Assembly (NCBI RefSeq): GCF_000807855.2
Contig: NZ_JRYR02000001.1
Coordinates: forward strand, 2,352,368 to 2,416,367
From: Flammeovirga pacifica
GTDB taxonomy: Bacteria > Bacteroidota > Bacteroidia > Cytophagales > Flammeovirgaceae
Direction: 5' to 3'
DNA: 64,000 nt
The position numbers were made by a program, and so were the translations under genes. The notes under the pieces are model-generated. The model made no database searches, was not told where the DNA came from, and saw only the letters and a program-made list of their open reading frames with translations. This document shows positions 26,821-35,048 of this stretch, piece by piece (position 1 is the first letter of the stretch; each line of letters starts with the position of its first letter).

Positions 26821-28074
26821 TTAATAGTGACATTTAGCACATTCTAAACCTCCGATGTCTTTTACTTTCATCGGTTCTTTAGAAGTTGCATCGTGCATTT
26901 CTACCATTTTGTCATAATACGCATTACCTTTCGCGTTTACGTCTGTCTTACGGTGACAGTCAATACACCATCCCATTGTCAACAATGAGTGCTGTTGAAC
27001 AACCTCCATTTTTTCAATCTCACCGTGACATGTTTGGCATTCTACGCCACCCACTTTTACGTGTTGAGAGTGATTGAAATACGCTAAATCTGGCAGGTTG
27101 TGAACTCTCACCCATTGGATTGGCTGATCATTCTCTACTGCTGCGTAGATTTTTTGAATTTCTGGAGAATTCTGACGGATACTGTTATGACAGTTCATAC
27201 AGATGTTTGCAGAAGGAATGTTAGCATTCTTAGATTTCTCTACACCTGTGTGGCAGTACTTACAATCGATCTCATAATAACCTGCATGCAGTTTATGTGA
27301 GAAGTTGATTGGTTGCTCAGGAGCATAACCTTGTTGAATACCTACTGCGAATAAAGCGTCGACTGTTACCTTAGCAACTACGATTACAAACACAAATGAT
27401 GCTAAGCCAACAAATACTTGGCTTCTAAAAATTGCAGCTAGGCTGAATTTCTCATTAATGTACGCTTCATCTTCAGCTTCAAGTCCTTTCTGTTGTCTTA
27501 GATATTGAGTTAGTACATTAGCAAGAATGACTAAAACAATCAAAACAATACCCAATAAAACAAGTAGTCCAATAATAACCCCTACTAAAAGGTTAGAAGA
27601 AACTACCATACCTTGAGGCGTTCCCGCCTCTGCACCTGTGGATGCTGCCGCAGCTTCAGCTGCTGGTTTAGCTGGACCTTTTATCGTCGCATCTTTCACA
27701 TATGCTAAAACCTGTAAGATCTCCTCATCAGAAAGATCTTGGTTGGGCATAATGGTAGGTTTGAACTCTTCGTAAAGTGCCACTGCGTAAGCATCGCCAC
27801 TTTCGATTGTTTTGCCTGGATGTTTGATAAATTTAGTCAGCCATTTGACATCACGACGCTCATATACATTTTTAAGCGCCGGTGCGATACCTTTTTCGTG
27901 TATTTGGTGACAAGACGAACAGTTTCCATCGAAAAGTTCCATCCCGGCCGAGATTGACGTTTCATCAGTAGGGATGCCATCACCCTGCCCAAACACCATT
28001 GTGCTTGCTAAGAGCAATCCGCAAACTACCACTAATGTGGAACGCAACCTTAATACACTTCTGCCGATACTCAT
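26821..28074 (-). CDS. actA: Alternative complex III subunit ActA, multiheme cytochrome c with extra N-terminal cytochrome domain
   Basis: A 417-aa protein from the ATG at 28074, chosen over the ATG at 28125 because it gives a clean signal peptide (to VFGQ, residue 30). Six CXXCH motifs are present: CSSCH at 52-56 in an N-terminal monoheme domain with a possible Met ligand in TIMPNQD, then, after two membrane helices (about 160-190 and 222-245), CKYCH, CMNCH, CQTCH, CIDCH and CAKCH, the pentaheme part typical of ActA. The last heme is only one residue from the C-terminus. First gene of the act operon, behind a consensus promoter. Confidence 0.93.
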   Translation of the reverse strand: MSIGRSVLRLRSTLVVVCGLLLASTMVFGQGDGIPTDETSISAGMELFDGNCSSCHQIHEKGIAPALKNVYERRDVKWLTKFIKHPGKTIESGDAYAVALYEEFKPTIMPNQDLSDEEILQVLAYVKDATIKGPAKPAAEAAAASTGAEAGTPQGMVVSSNLLVGVIIGLLVLLGIVLIVLVILANVLTQYLRQQKGLEAEDEAYINEKFSLAAIFRSQVFVGLASFVFVIVVAKVTVDALFAVGIQQGYAPEQPINFSHKLHAGYYEIDCKYCHTGVEKSKNANIPSANICMNCHNSIRQNSPEIQKIYAAVENDQPIQWVRVHNLPDLAYFNHSQHVKVGGVECQTCHGEIEKMEVVQQHSLLTMGWCIDCHRKTDVNAKGNAYYDKMVEMHDATSKEPMKVKDIGGLECAKCHY

Positions 28075-28132
28075 ACCATTGAAGTTTTTATACAAAAAAA
28101 TTAGATGAAATATGCAATTGTACATTCGGTTG

Positions 28133-28163
28133 CAAAACTAATACGGGGAGGTTTTAAATCAAA
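28133..28163 (-). promoter_or_regulatory. Consensus Bacteroidota promoter for the act operon
   Basis: On the minus strand TTTG (28160-28163), a 19-bp spacer and TAGTTTTG (28133-28140) match the TTTG/TAnnTTTG promoter exactly. Transcription would start near 28126 and give a leader of about 50 nt to the ATG at 28074. Confidence 0.8.
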
Positions 28164-28569
28164 CTTAACAATAAAGGCCCTATTTATAGGGAAACACACT
28201 CATTAACACATAATTCATTTATTTACAGTTGTTTATGTAAATAAAAACTCAATTATCCCTTATTTAGAATAATTACAAATTACACTTTTTAATGACATTT
28301 GACATCTTTTTAGGATAAATGAAGATCAGCAAAATATGTAAACACTCTTAAATTTTCTTAATAAGCCCAAATAACAAGAGAAATGGTATCAAAAATAAAT
28401 GAATTATGATCTTTGGGGATTAGTCGAATACCTCACACTTTTAATTTATAATAGACTTTTAATCGTTATTCTTCAATAGAAAATCTGTATAGGTTGTAGT
28501 ACTGATTCATCTCAATGGAAATAACGAAAACTATTATTTCAACCGATGTAAACAAAGAAAAAAGGGCAT
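28164..28569. other. AT-rich intergenic region without visible genes
   Basis: About 400 nt between the act promoter and the tRNA-Cys terminator. I see no open frame with coding character, no repeat and no strong hairpin. Confidence 0.5.
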
Positions 28570-28604
28570 AAAAAAAAGCCAAACCAAAATAATTTGATTT
28601 GACT
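28570..28604 (-). terminator. Terminator of tRNA-Cys
   Basis: Twelve-bp stem with a few G-T pairs (28577-28588 with 28593-28604), 4-nt loop, and seven T on the minus strand, directly after the tRNA 3' end. Confidence 0.8.
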
Positions 28605-28610
28605 TTTTAG

Positions 28611-28681
28611 AGGTGCCAGGCGGATTCGAACCGCCGTACGCGGTTTTGCAGACCGATGCCTAGCCGCTCGGCCATGGCACC
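28611..28681 (-). tRNA. tRNA-Cys (GCA)
   Basis: The minus strand folds into a cloverleaf. The acceptor stem is GGTGCCA/TGGCACC, the anticodon loop is CTGCAAA with anticodon GCA, and the T arm is GGCGGTTCGAATCCGCC. The top pair of the anticodon stem is a mismatch. No CCA is encoded, so it is added after transcription. It has its own promoter upstream and terminator downstream. Confidence 0.95.
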
Positions 28682-28700
28682 CTTTACCTTTACGACGATG

Positions 28701-28732
28701 CAAAAGTAATACATCAATTCTTTTCTCCCAAA
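28701..28732 (-). promoter_or_regulatory. Consensus promoter of tRNA-Cys
   Basis: On the minus strand TTTG (28729-28732), a 20-bp spacer and TACTTTTG (28701-28708), an exact match to the Bacteroidota consensus, about 20 nt before the mature tRNA. Confidence 0.8.
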
Positions 28733-28901
28733 TGAAAATATAAAAAAAAGAGTAAATAAAATCTAAGATTCTGTAATACAAACGTATAATCTATCATCTT
28801 TTTAAAAATTAGTCTATTCTTTATACTTAACCAATGCTTTTGAGTGTATATTCATGAAAGATTTTAGTTGAATTGAGTTTTCAATTAACATCCTATTCAA
28901 A

Positions 28902-28931
28902 TTTAATTCCTCACATCCTTTCTTATCTTTG
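28902..28931 (+). promoter_or_regulatory. Promoter of the acyl-CoA thioesterase gene
   Basis: TATCTTTG (28924-28931) is an exact -7 element, with TTTA (28902-28905) 18 bp upstream as a one-mismatch -33. It places the start site near 28938 and argues against the TTG codon at 28929 as translation start. Confidence 0.65.
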
Positions 28932-28958
28932 ACCTACAAACCATACTTTAAACATAAA

Positions 28959-29495
28959 ATGACACTAGAAAAAACACCAAAAGAATCTTTTGTAATATCT
29001 ACAGAAATGGTTCTACCTAATGATACTAACCCATTACACAATTTAATGGGTGGTCGTTTATTACATTTGATGGATGTTGTTGCTGCCATATCAGCTCAAA
29101 AACATTCCAATAGAATTGTAGTAACTGCCTCAGTTGATAATGTCTCATTTAAACACTCTCCAAAACTTGGGGATGCGATTACTTTAGAGGCACATGTTAC
29201 CAGAGCTTTCAATTCTTCTATGGAAGTATTCATTCGTGTTTGGAGTGAAAATATACCTGATGGCTCCAAAATAGAAACCAATCAAGCTTTCTTTACTTTC
29301 GTAGCGGTTGATCAATCGGGTAGACCAATTATGGTTCCTAAGATTAAACCTGAAACTAATATCGAAAAGAAATTATACGAAGAAGCATTACAAAGAAGAG
29401 AGGTTAGATTAATGATGGCAGGTAGAATGAAACCTAAAGATGCCACTTCTTTACATTCGATATTTGAAACAATTAAAGAAGTGAAAAGTGAGTAG
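28959..29495 (+). CDS. Acyl-CoA thioesterase (hotdog fold)
   Basis: A 178-aa cytoplasmic enzyme from the ATG at 28959; the in-frame TTG at 28929 sits inside the promoter. MVLPNDTNPLHNLMGGRLLHLMDVVAAISAQKHS is split here over the typical active-site region: NPLHNLMGG and the LMD acidic residue match YciA/BACH-type thioesterases, and VVTASVDNVSFKHSPKLGD is the second family block. It hydrolyses acyl-CoA thioesters; the chain length is not predictable. It is monocistronic and convergent with pheS. Confidence 0.88.
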   Translation: MTLEKTPKESFVISTEMVLPNDTNPLHNLMGGRLLHLMDVVAAISAQKHSNRIVVTASVDNVSFKHSPKLGDAITLEAHVTRAFNSSMEVFIRVWSENIPDGSKIETNQAFFTFVAVDQSGRPIMVPKIKPETNIEKKLYEEALQRREVRLMMAGRMKPKDATSLHSIFETIKEVKSE

Positions 29496-29609
29496 TTAGC
29501 CACTAGACGTTTTTTGGAGAACGCTCTTCGCTTAGAGAAAATACATTGCTAGCGGAGTAAATATATAATTTCAGCTTTTCATTGTCTATTCGACTTTATA
29601 AAAAGGCCA

Positions 29610-29643
29610 AAAGGTCACTTTCCTAGGAAAGCGACCTTTTTTA
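29610..29643. terminator. Bidirectional terminator between thioesterase gene and pheS
   Basis: Thirteen-bp stem with one mismatch (29610-29622 with 29627-29639), a 4-nt loop and flanking A and T runs. Confidence 0.85.
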
Positions 29644-29666
29644 TTTCATCTAAATGTATTCCTTTA

Positions 29667-30686
29667 TTATAAGGCAGAGAATTGACGTAAGAATCTTAAA
29701 TCATTTTCAGTAAACAATCTAAGGTCGTTGATTCTGTATTTCAACATCGTCATACGTTCAATACCCATACCGAAGGCAAAACCTGTGTATTCTTCTGGAT
29801 CAATACCTGATGCTTTTAATACATTAGGATCTACCATACCACAACCACCGATTTCTACCCATCCAGTGTACTTACAGATATTACATCCTTTTCCACTACA
29901 TACAGTACAACTAACGTCTAATTCGGCAGAAGGTTCTGTAAATGGGAAATAAGATGGCCTTAATCTAATTTTTGTATTAGGACCGAAGAATTCTTTTGCG
30001 AAGTAATACAATGTATCTTTTAAATCTTTAAATGATACATTTTTATCGATATATAAGCCTTCTACCTGATGGAAGATACAGTGTGCACGAGCAGAGATTG
30101 TCTCATTTCTATATACTCTACCAGGTGATAATGTTCTAATTGGAGGTTTTTGATTTTCCATCACACGTACTTGTACCGAAGAAGTATGCGTACGTAAAGC
30201 AATATCAGGATCTTTCTCTAAGAAGAAAGTATCTTGCATTTCTCTTGCCGGGTGATTTGGAGGGAAATTCAATGCTGAGAAGTTATGCCAATCATCTTCA
30301 ATTTCCGGACCTTCAGAAATATTGAAACCTACACGTTCAAAAATTCTTGAAATTTCTTCACGAACTTTTGTAATTGGGTGTACTGTTCCCATTTCGTTAG
30401 GAACATTCGGAAGTGTTAAATCATGATGATTAATATCAGAAGCTTGCGCATCTTCTAAAGAAGTTTGAAGTTCCTGAAATTTCTCTTGAGCAGCGTTTTT
30501 TAAAGCATTTACTGTTTGACCAAAAGTTTTACGTTCTTCTGGTGCTACTTCTTTCATTTTCGAAAATAAGTCAGCAATAATACCTTTTCTACCAACAACA
30601 CCTACACGGAAATTTTCTAAATCTTCTTTAGTTGCCGCAGTTGCTTTTTCTATTTGTTCTTCAATTTTTTTTATCTGCTCAAGCAT
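29667..30686 (-). CDS. pheS: Phenylalanine-tRNA ligase alpha subunit
   Basis: A 339-aa class II aminoacyl-tRNA synthetase subunit. The N-terminal coiled coil (IKKIEEQIEKATAATKEDLE) is followed by the catalytic core: motif 1 around HPITKVREEISRIFERVGF, motif 2 around RTHTSSVQVRVM and YRNETISARAHCIFHQVEGL, and motif 3 GFAFGMGIERMTMLKY near residue 310. It pairs with PheT to charge tRNA-Phe; pheT is not adjacent, which is common in this phylum. It has its own promoter with a leader of roughly 80 nt. Confidence 0.95.
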   Translation of the reverse strand: MLEQIKKIEEQIEKATAATKEDLENFRVGVVGRKGIIADLFSKMKEVAPEERKTFGQTVNALKNAAQEKFQELQTSLEDAQASDINHHDLTLPNVPNEMGTVHPITKVREEISRIFERVGFNISEGPEIEDDWHNFSALNFPPNHPAREMQDTFFLEKDPDIALRTHTSSVQVRVMENQKPPIRTLSPGRVYRNETISARAHCIFHQVEGLYIDKNVSFKDLKDTLYYFAKEFFGPNTKIRLRPSYFPFTEPSAELDVSCTVCSGKGCNICKYTGWVEIGGCGMVDPNVLKASGIDPEEYTGFAFGMGIERMTMLKYRINDLRLFTENDLRFLRQFSAL

Positions 30687-30771
30687 AATTTCTAAAAATA
30701 TATTGAATGGGACTTGCCCTTAATAATCTAAATCTTCTTTTAGAAAGGATATCTTTCTAATTTTCAAAAGG

Positions 30772-30779
30772 CAAAGATA
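30772..30779 (-). promoter_or_regulatory. -7 promoter element upstream of pheS
   Basis: TATCTTTG on the minus strand is an exact TAnnTTTG match 86 nt before the pheS ATG. No clear -33 TTTG is seen at the right distance. Confidence 0.45.
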
Positions 30780-30854
30780 AAAACTATATTAACTTATAAC
30801 ACGAGGAAAGTCATAAAAACCAAAGAATAATGATTTGTTATTAGTTTCCTTAAC

Positions 30855-30892
30855 AAAAAACGCTTCAATCTATCAAAAGATTGAAGCGTTTT
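30855..30892 (-). terminator. Terminator after slyD-like gene
   Basis: Perfect 15-bp stem (30857-30871 with 30878-30892) and 6-nt loop, followed by six T on the minus strand. It lies about 25 nt after the prolyl isomerase stop. Confidence 0.9.
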
Positions 30893-30916
30893 TAGAGTTT
30901 AACTCTTTATTGTTAA

Positions 30917-31378
30917 CTAGCAGTTGCAGTTTTCGTCTTCACAAGACTCTTCACATACTTCTACTAATTCAAGATCGAAGTTCAAGTCTTTACCCGCCAT
31001 TGGAGAGTTAGCATCAACTTTGATGATTTCTTCAGTTAATTCTACAACAGTTGCAGGAATTGGACCTTGTGGGCTTTGAAGACCGATTTGGTCACCTACG
31101 TTAGGTTTCATATCTGCAGGAACATCTGATCTTTTGAATTCGATGATCAAATCTTCACGAGCAGGTCCGTAAGCTTCATCGCAAGGGATATTTACAGTTT
31201 TCTTATCACCAACATTCATACCCTCAACTGCTTTATCAAAACCAGGGATCATTTGACCAGCACCAACAGTAAAAGCGATTGGCTCGTTTCTATCGTATGA
31301 TGAATCAAATTTACTACCGTCGTTTAAAGTACCTGTGTAATGTACTTTTACTTTGTTTCCCTTTTGTGCTACTGACAT
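30917..31378 (-). CDS. slyD: SlyD-type FKBP peptidyl-prolyl isomerase
   Basis: A 153-aa cytoplasmic folding helper. VKVHYTGTLNDGSKFDSS and GAGQMIPGFDKAVEGMNVGD are the FKBP core, and CDEAYGPAREDLIIEFKRSDVPADM with NSPMAGKDLNFDLELVEV match the inserted-flap SlyD branch. The C-terminus is a short Cys-rich acidic tail CEESCEDENCNC, comparable to the metal-binding tail of SlyD but much shorter and without histidine. It is monocistronic, with its own promoter and terminator. Confidence 0.88.
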   Translation of the reverse strand: MSVAQKGNKVKVHYTGTLNDGSKFDSSYDRNEPIAFTVGAGQMIPGFDKAVEGMNVGDKKTVNIPCDEAYGPAREDLIIEFKRSDVPADMKPNVGDQIGLQSPQGPIPATVVELTEEIIKVDANSPMAGKDLNFDLELVEVCEESCEDENCNC

Positions 31379-31427
31379 TTGTCTATATATTTGAATGTTA
31401 GAGCGTACTACCGCTCAAAATGAAATG

Positions 31428-31458
31428 CAAAAATACAACAATGTTAAGGGTTTACAAG
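31428..31458 (-). promoter_or_regulatory. Promoter of slyD-like gene
   Basis: On the minus strand CTTG (31455-31458), a 19-bp spacer and TATTTTTG (31428-31435), an exact -7 and a one-mismatch -33. The leader is about 43 nt. Confidence 0.65.
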
Positions 31459-31509
31459 TATTTGTTAGGAAATAATGAGGATTCTCATCAACTAATGAAT
31501 CAATCTTAA

Positions 31510-31764
31510 TTATTTCTTCTTTTTAAATACGATCATGACTCCATCTGTATAGCTGAAGCCCCATCCACCTGTTCCTACATTTGAAGAACTTGCAGAAGAT
31601 AATGGAGTTATACTTACTAGTTTAAATCCTTTTTTCTCATGCTCTTCTAAACAATCATTTACTTGTTGAGCAGTATCTTCCCCATGTATTTTTACAGATC
31701 TCAAACGGTCTGATGTAGTTCTTCTAGACTCTTTTTTAGTCTTAATATATACTGTTTTAAACAT
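31510..31764 (-). CDS. Small protein, possibly DUF4177-like
   Basis: An 84-aa cytoplasmic protein. The pattern YIKTKKES...DTAQQVNDCLEEHEKKGFKLVSITPL...GVMIVFKKKK, with a strand, a helix, then two strands, resembles the small DUF4177-like fold (a helix ending GW/FxLVS and a closing strand ending in lysines). The middle has a Ser/Gly-rich linker. It is the last gene after ptb-buk-methyltransferase, 20 nt after the methyltransferase stop, and is probably in the same operon. Function unknown. Confidence 0.65.
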   Translation of the reverse strand: MFKTVYIKTKKESRRTTSDRLRSVKIHGEDTAQQVNDCLEEHEKKGFKLVSITPLSSASSSNVGTGGWGFSYTDGVMIVFKKKK

Positions 31765-31784
31765 CTTTATTGCTTGTTATATTT

Positions 31785-32972
31785 TTATGATATTTTCTCA
31801 CATTTCAACAACACTTTATCATTATTAAATAAAGTAGTTGCAAAAAGGTATTGATCTCCACCGTCTTTTAACTTCAGTTTCTTTTTCAACTGATCTACTG
31901 TTTGAGGAAAGTTTCTTACAGATAAATTAGCTTTTAAAGAAGGTAAGTTCTTTTGTAATGCCTTTTTTTGCACCTGAATTGATGCTTTTATCTTAAAGGC
32001 TCTTCCCGGAAATGTCTCAATCAGTTTATCTGAAGTATATAAATGAGAATTAAGATGCACCTTTTTTAAACCAAATTGATTGGCTACAGATTTAAATGCA
32101 CCTCCTTTCATTACAGCTGCGTTTGGCTCGTATAAATAGTCGTACAATTCACTTGCCAATTCTACCCCTGTATACTCCTCATCCTCTAAAATAAACGAAA
32201 AGATACTCTCAGTATTGTTTGATTTTAAATCTACACACTCAATTTGGGTGTTTTTTTTCTCTATTTGATGATCAATGTAAAACAAAATCTCCTTGCATTC
32301 GCCCTCAACGGCGATTACCCAAACCTTAGATACATTATTTAACTGCCTTAACGACTGCTTGATATCTAACATCGGTGAAAGCTTTATCAGTACGCTTTTG
32401 GCTTTCTCCTGAAGTAAATCTTGATGATCAATTAAATTAGGTTCACAATCAGAAATCATTACTACCTTTTTATTGTGCTCATCACGACGTGCAGGATCAA
32501 CGTAAATCATATCAAATTGTTGTTCACTTTGACCCAACCATTCTAGACTATCTCCATTGATTACCTCAATATTATTACGGCCCAAAGTTTTAAAGTTTTG
32601 AGCACTAACACTTGCTAAATAATCTTGTCTTTCTGCATAAACTAATTGATCAAAAACAAAAGAAAAAGCCCAATCATCTACACCCATCCCTCCTGTTAAA
32701 TCAATCATAGATTTTCCGTTCACTAAGGATGCCTTAAACTTTGCCGCTCTTTCTGATGAACTTTGTTCTAAAGGTACACGCTCTGGGAAAACAACTTCTT
32801 TATTCTCAAACCATGTAGGTAGCTTCTTTTTAGCCTTTTGCCTTGATGCTATTTGATGTGCCGCCACCTTAATGTCCACTTCAGGAAATTTTTGTGCTTT
32901 TAATGCAATCTCATTAGGATTTACATCTTCGTGATTTTGAATAAATTGCTTGGTGAGGGAATCAATGATCAT
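31785..32972 (-). CDS. SAM-dependent methyltransferase with C-terminal THUMP-like domain
   Basis: A 395-aa cytoplasmic protein. Residues 90-200 form a Rossmann methyltransferase: MIDLTGGMGVDDWAFSF is the SAM-binding motif I, VYAERQ its acidic partner and FDMIYVDPARRD the motif IV region. The C-terminal third (GGAFKSVANQFGLKKVHLNSHLYTS and KIKASIQVQKKALQKNLP) resembles the THUMP-like domain seen with this methyltransferase family in Bacteroidota. It likely modifies RNA, but the target is unknown. It is 9 nt after buk. Confidence 0.8.
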   Translation of the reverse strand: MIIDSLTKQFIQNHEDVNPNEIALKAQKFPEVDIKVAAHQIASRQKAKKKLPTWFENKEVVFPERVPLEQSSSERAAKFKASLVNGKSMIDLTGGMGVDDWAFSFVFDQLVYAERQDYLASVSAQNFKTLGRNNIEVINGDSLEWLGQSEQQFDMIYVDPARRDEHNKKVVMISDCEPNLIDHQDLLQEKAKSVLIKLSPMLDIKQSLRQLNNVSKVWVIAVEGECKEILFYIDHQIEKKNTQIECVDLKSNNTESIFSFILEDEEYTGVELASELYDYLYEPNAAVMKGGAFKSVANQFGLKKVHLNSHLYTSDKLIETFPGRAFKIKASIQVQKKALQKNLPSLKANLSVRNFPQTVDQLKKKLKLKDGGDQYLFATTLFNNDKVLLKCEKIS

Positions 32973-32981
32973 TTTACTTTA

Positions 32982-34058
32982 TTAATATTCTGTATTTCCG
33001 TATTCTTTAGGAGTGACTTTTTTCTTAATCACTTGGTATCCATTGAAGGCCAAAGCCCACATTTCGTCTTCTCCAGGATGGATTTCAACAGGAGCAATAT
33101 GTTTTACAAACTTTTCAAGTTCGGATGTAAACCATTGACCATAAGCTAAACCTCCTGTCAAAATAATAGCATCTACCTCATTGTTTAATGGAACAACTAG
33201 GCTATTAATAGATTTAGCAATTTGATAAATCATTGCTTGCATTATTTGTTCAGCTTTGGTGTCTCCATTCTGAGCCGCATCTATTACCTCTTTTGCATCT
33301 ATAGTATTTAAATAAGCAGACATACCACCTTTACCTACTAACATTGAGATCATTTCTTGTTGAGTATATGCACCAGAAAATGCCGCTCTTACTACATCTC
33401 CAACGGGTAAGGTTCCACTTCTTTCAGGTGAAAATGGTCCGTCTCCATCCAATGCTTGATTGACATCTACCACTTTACCTTTTAAATGAGCTCCAACAGA
33501 AACTCCACCACCCATATGAGTCACTATTAAATTAAGATCTTTGTAGTCCTTCCCTATTCTATTCGCATAGGTTTTAGCTACTGCTTTTTGATTTAAAGCA
33601 TGAAAGACTGATATTCTTGGAAACTTAGGATGCCCTGATATTCTAGCAATATCAGATAATTCATCGACTACTACTGGGTCTGCAATATAAGCATTTACCT
33701 CTGCTTCTTTTGCGATATCAAATGCAATTTTAGCAGCCCAATTACTAGCATGCTTCCTTGGTGTTTCTTTTAAATCATGAAGTAAATTCTCGTCTACTAA
33801 ATATACTCCTGATTCTATAGGTTTTGATAACCCACCTCTAGCCATCACAATGGCCAAAGTAGAGATATCAATTTGTTCTTCTTTTAGAAATTCAACTACT
33901 TTTTCTTTACGATATTGAAGTTGATCTTCTTCTGAAGGAAAACCCTGAAGCTCCTCAATAGAGTGCCTCAATGTTTTTACTTTATATTCTTTTTCTCCTT
34001 CGTATATGGCCACTTTTGTGGATGTTGACCCAGGATTAATAACAAGTATATATTGCAT
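32982..34058 (-). CDS. buk: Butyrate kinase
   Basis: A 358-aa enzyme of the acetate/sugar kinase fold. YILVINPGSTSTKVAIYEGE at the N-terminus is the phosphate-binding motif; MGGGVSVGAHLKGKVVDVNQ and DGPFSPERSGTLP are specific to butyrate kinases. It converts butyryl phosphate and ADP to butyrate and ATP, or the reverse on branched-chain acids. It follows ptb by 2 nt, the classical pair, and is followed by a methyltransferase after 9 nt. Confidence 0.93.
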   Translation of the reverse strand: MQYILVINPGSTSTKVAIYEGEKEYKVKTLRHSIEELQGFPSEEDQLQYRKEKVVEFLKEEQIDISTLAIVMARGGLSKPIESGVYLVDENLLHDLKETPRKHASNWAAKIAFDIAKEAEVNAYIADPVVVDELSDIARISGHPKFPRISVFHALNQKAVAKTYANRIGKDYKDLNLIVTHMGGGVSVGAHLKGKVVDVNQALDGDGPFSPERSGTLPVGDVVRAAFSGAYTQQEMISMLVGKGGMSAYLNTIDAKEVIDAAQNGDTKAEQIMQAMIYQIAKSINSLVVPLNNEVDAIILTGGLAYGQWFTSELEKFVKHIAPVEIHPGEDEMWALAFNGYQVIKKKVTPKEYGNTEY

Positions 34059-34060
34059 AT

Positions 34061-34969
34061 CTAAAATTCAATTGAAGCTGCAGCTAAACGGATAGAATTT
34101 AATTTCGTTTCCATAGAATCTGCTCTTGAGGTTAAAACGATAGGTGCTTTTGCGCCAAGAATAATTGACGCTACTTTTGCTGAAGCAAAGAAAACAAAAG
34201 CTTTATATAATACGTTACCTGCTTCAATATCTGGAACCAGTAATAAATCGGCATTACCAGCTACAGAACCTTTGATCCCTTTATGAGAAGAAGACTCTTG
34301 AGATATTGCGTTATCAAACGCTAAAGGACCATCAATTTCACAATTTCGAATTTGGCCTCTATTGGCCATAATTGTGAGAAGTGCAGCATCAAGAGTTGCA
34401 GGCATTTTTTCGTTTACCATTTCTACAGCGGCCAAAGCGGCAACCTTAGGTTTTTCGATGCCTAACTTTCTCATAAAATCAATTGCATTATTTAAAATAG
34501 CAATTTTAGTATCTAAATCTGGGGCAATGTTCATTGCCACATCGGTTAGAGCTAATGGTTTATGGTATGCAGGTAAATCAAATAATGCAATATGGGAGAT
34601 ACATCTACTTTTCTTTAGTCCCCACTCTTTATTCAATACTCCTCTCATAAGTTCAGCTGTTGATATATGTCCTTTCATTAGAAAGTCAGCCTTACCATCA
34701 TGAATTAAAGAAACAGCCGCTTTTACTATTTCCTTATATTCAATCTTATGAATAATTTTAACGCTCCTACCAAATACAAAACCCAATTCATCGCACAATT
34801 CTTTAATTTCATGCTTATTGCCTACTAATATGGGTTCAATAATATCATCTTTATATGCTTTATAAACAGCCTCCAATGCATTATCATCAGCGGCAGCACA
34901 CAGTACTAAACGACGTTTAGTGGTCTGTTTATTTAAGATATCTGTAAGTTCGGATATACTTTTTAACAT
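34061..34969 (-). CDS. ptb: Phosphate butyryltransferase
   Basis: A 302-aa enzyme that interconverts butyryl-CoA (or branched acyl-CoA) and the acyl phosphate. The pattern LVLCAAADDNALEAVYKAYKD, DFLMKGHISTAELMRGVLNKE and DLLLVPDIEAGNVLYKAFVFFA matches the Ptb family of the phosphate acyltransferases. It leads the four-gene ptb-buk-methyltransferase-small protein operon. Whether it serves butyrate or branched-chain acids cannot be decided from the sequence. Confidence 0.93.
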   Translation of the reverse strand: MLKSISELTDILNKQTTKRRLVLCAAADDNALEAVYKAYKDDIIEPILVGNKHEIKELCDELGFVFGRSVKIIHKIEYKEIVKAAVSLIHDGKADFLMKGHISTAELMRGVLNKEWGLKKSRCISHIALFDLPAYHKPLALTDVAMNIAPDLDTKIAILNNAIDFMRKLGIEKPKVAALAAVEMVNEKMPATLDAALLTIMANRGQIRNCEIDGPLAFDNAISQESSSHKGIKGSVAGNADLLLVPDIEAGNVLYKAFVFFASAKVASIILGAKAPIVLTSRADSMETKLNSIRLAAASIEF

Positions 34970-35029
34970 GTTAATAATAGGTTAGTATCTATACTAAGGG
35001 AATAAATAGGTAATGTGTTTTTATATGGA

Positions 35030-35037
35030 CAAAAGTA
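35030..35037 (-). promoter_or_regulatory. -7 promoter element upstream of ptb
   Basis: TACTTTTG on the minus strand, an exact TAnnTTTG match, 61 nt before the ptb start and just after the preceding gene. No TTTG is seen at the -33 distance. Confidence 0.5.
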
Positions 35038-35048
35038 ATCAAAAATCC

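Noticed and set aside
26821-28074. ActA as two separate genes (a cytochrome c and a pentaheme protein)
   Set aside because: The frame is continuous through two membrane helices with no stop or internal start, so it is one fused protein.
28075-28125. Upstream ATG at 28125 as start of actA
   Set aside because: It would almost coincide with the predicted transcription start and adds a poor N-terminus; the ATG at 28074 gives a standard signal peptide.
28539-28781. 80-aa open frame on the minus strand
   Set aside because: It runs straight through tRNA-Cys, its promoter and its terminator, so it is a chance frame.
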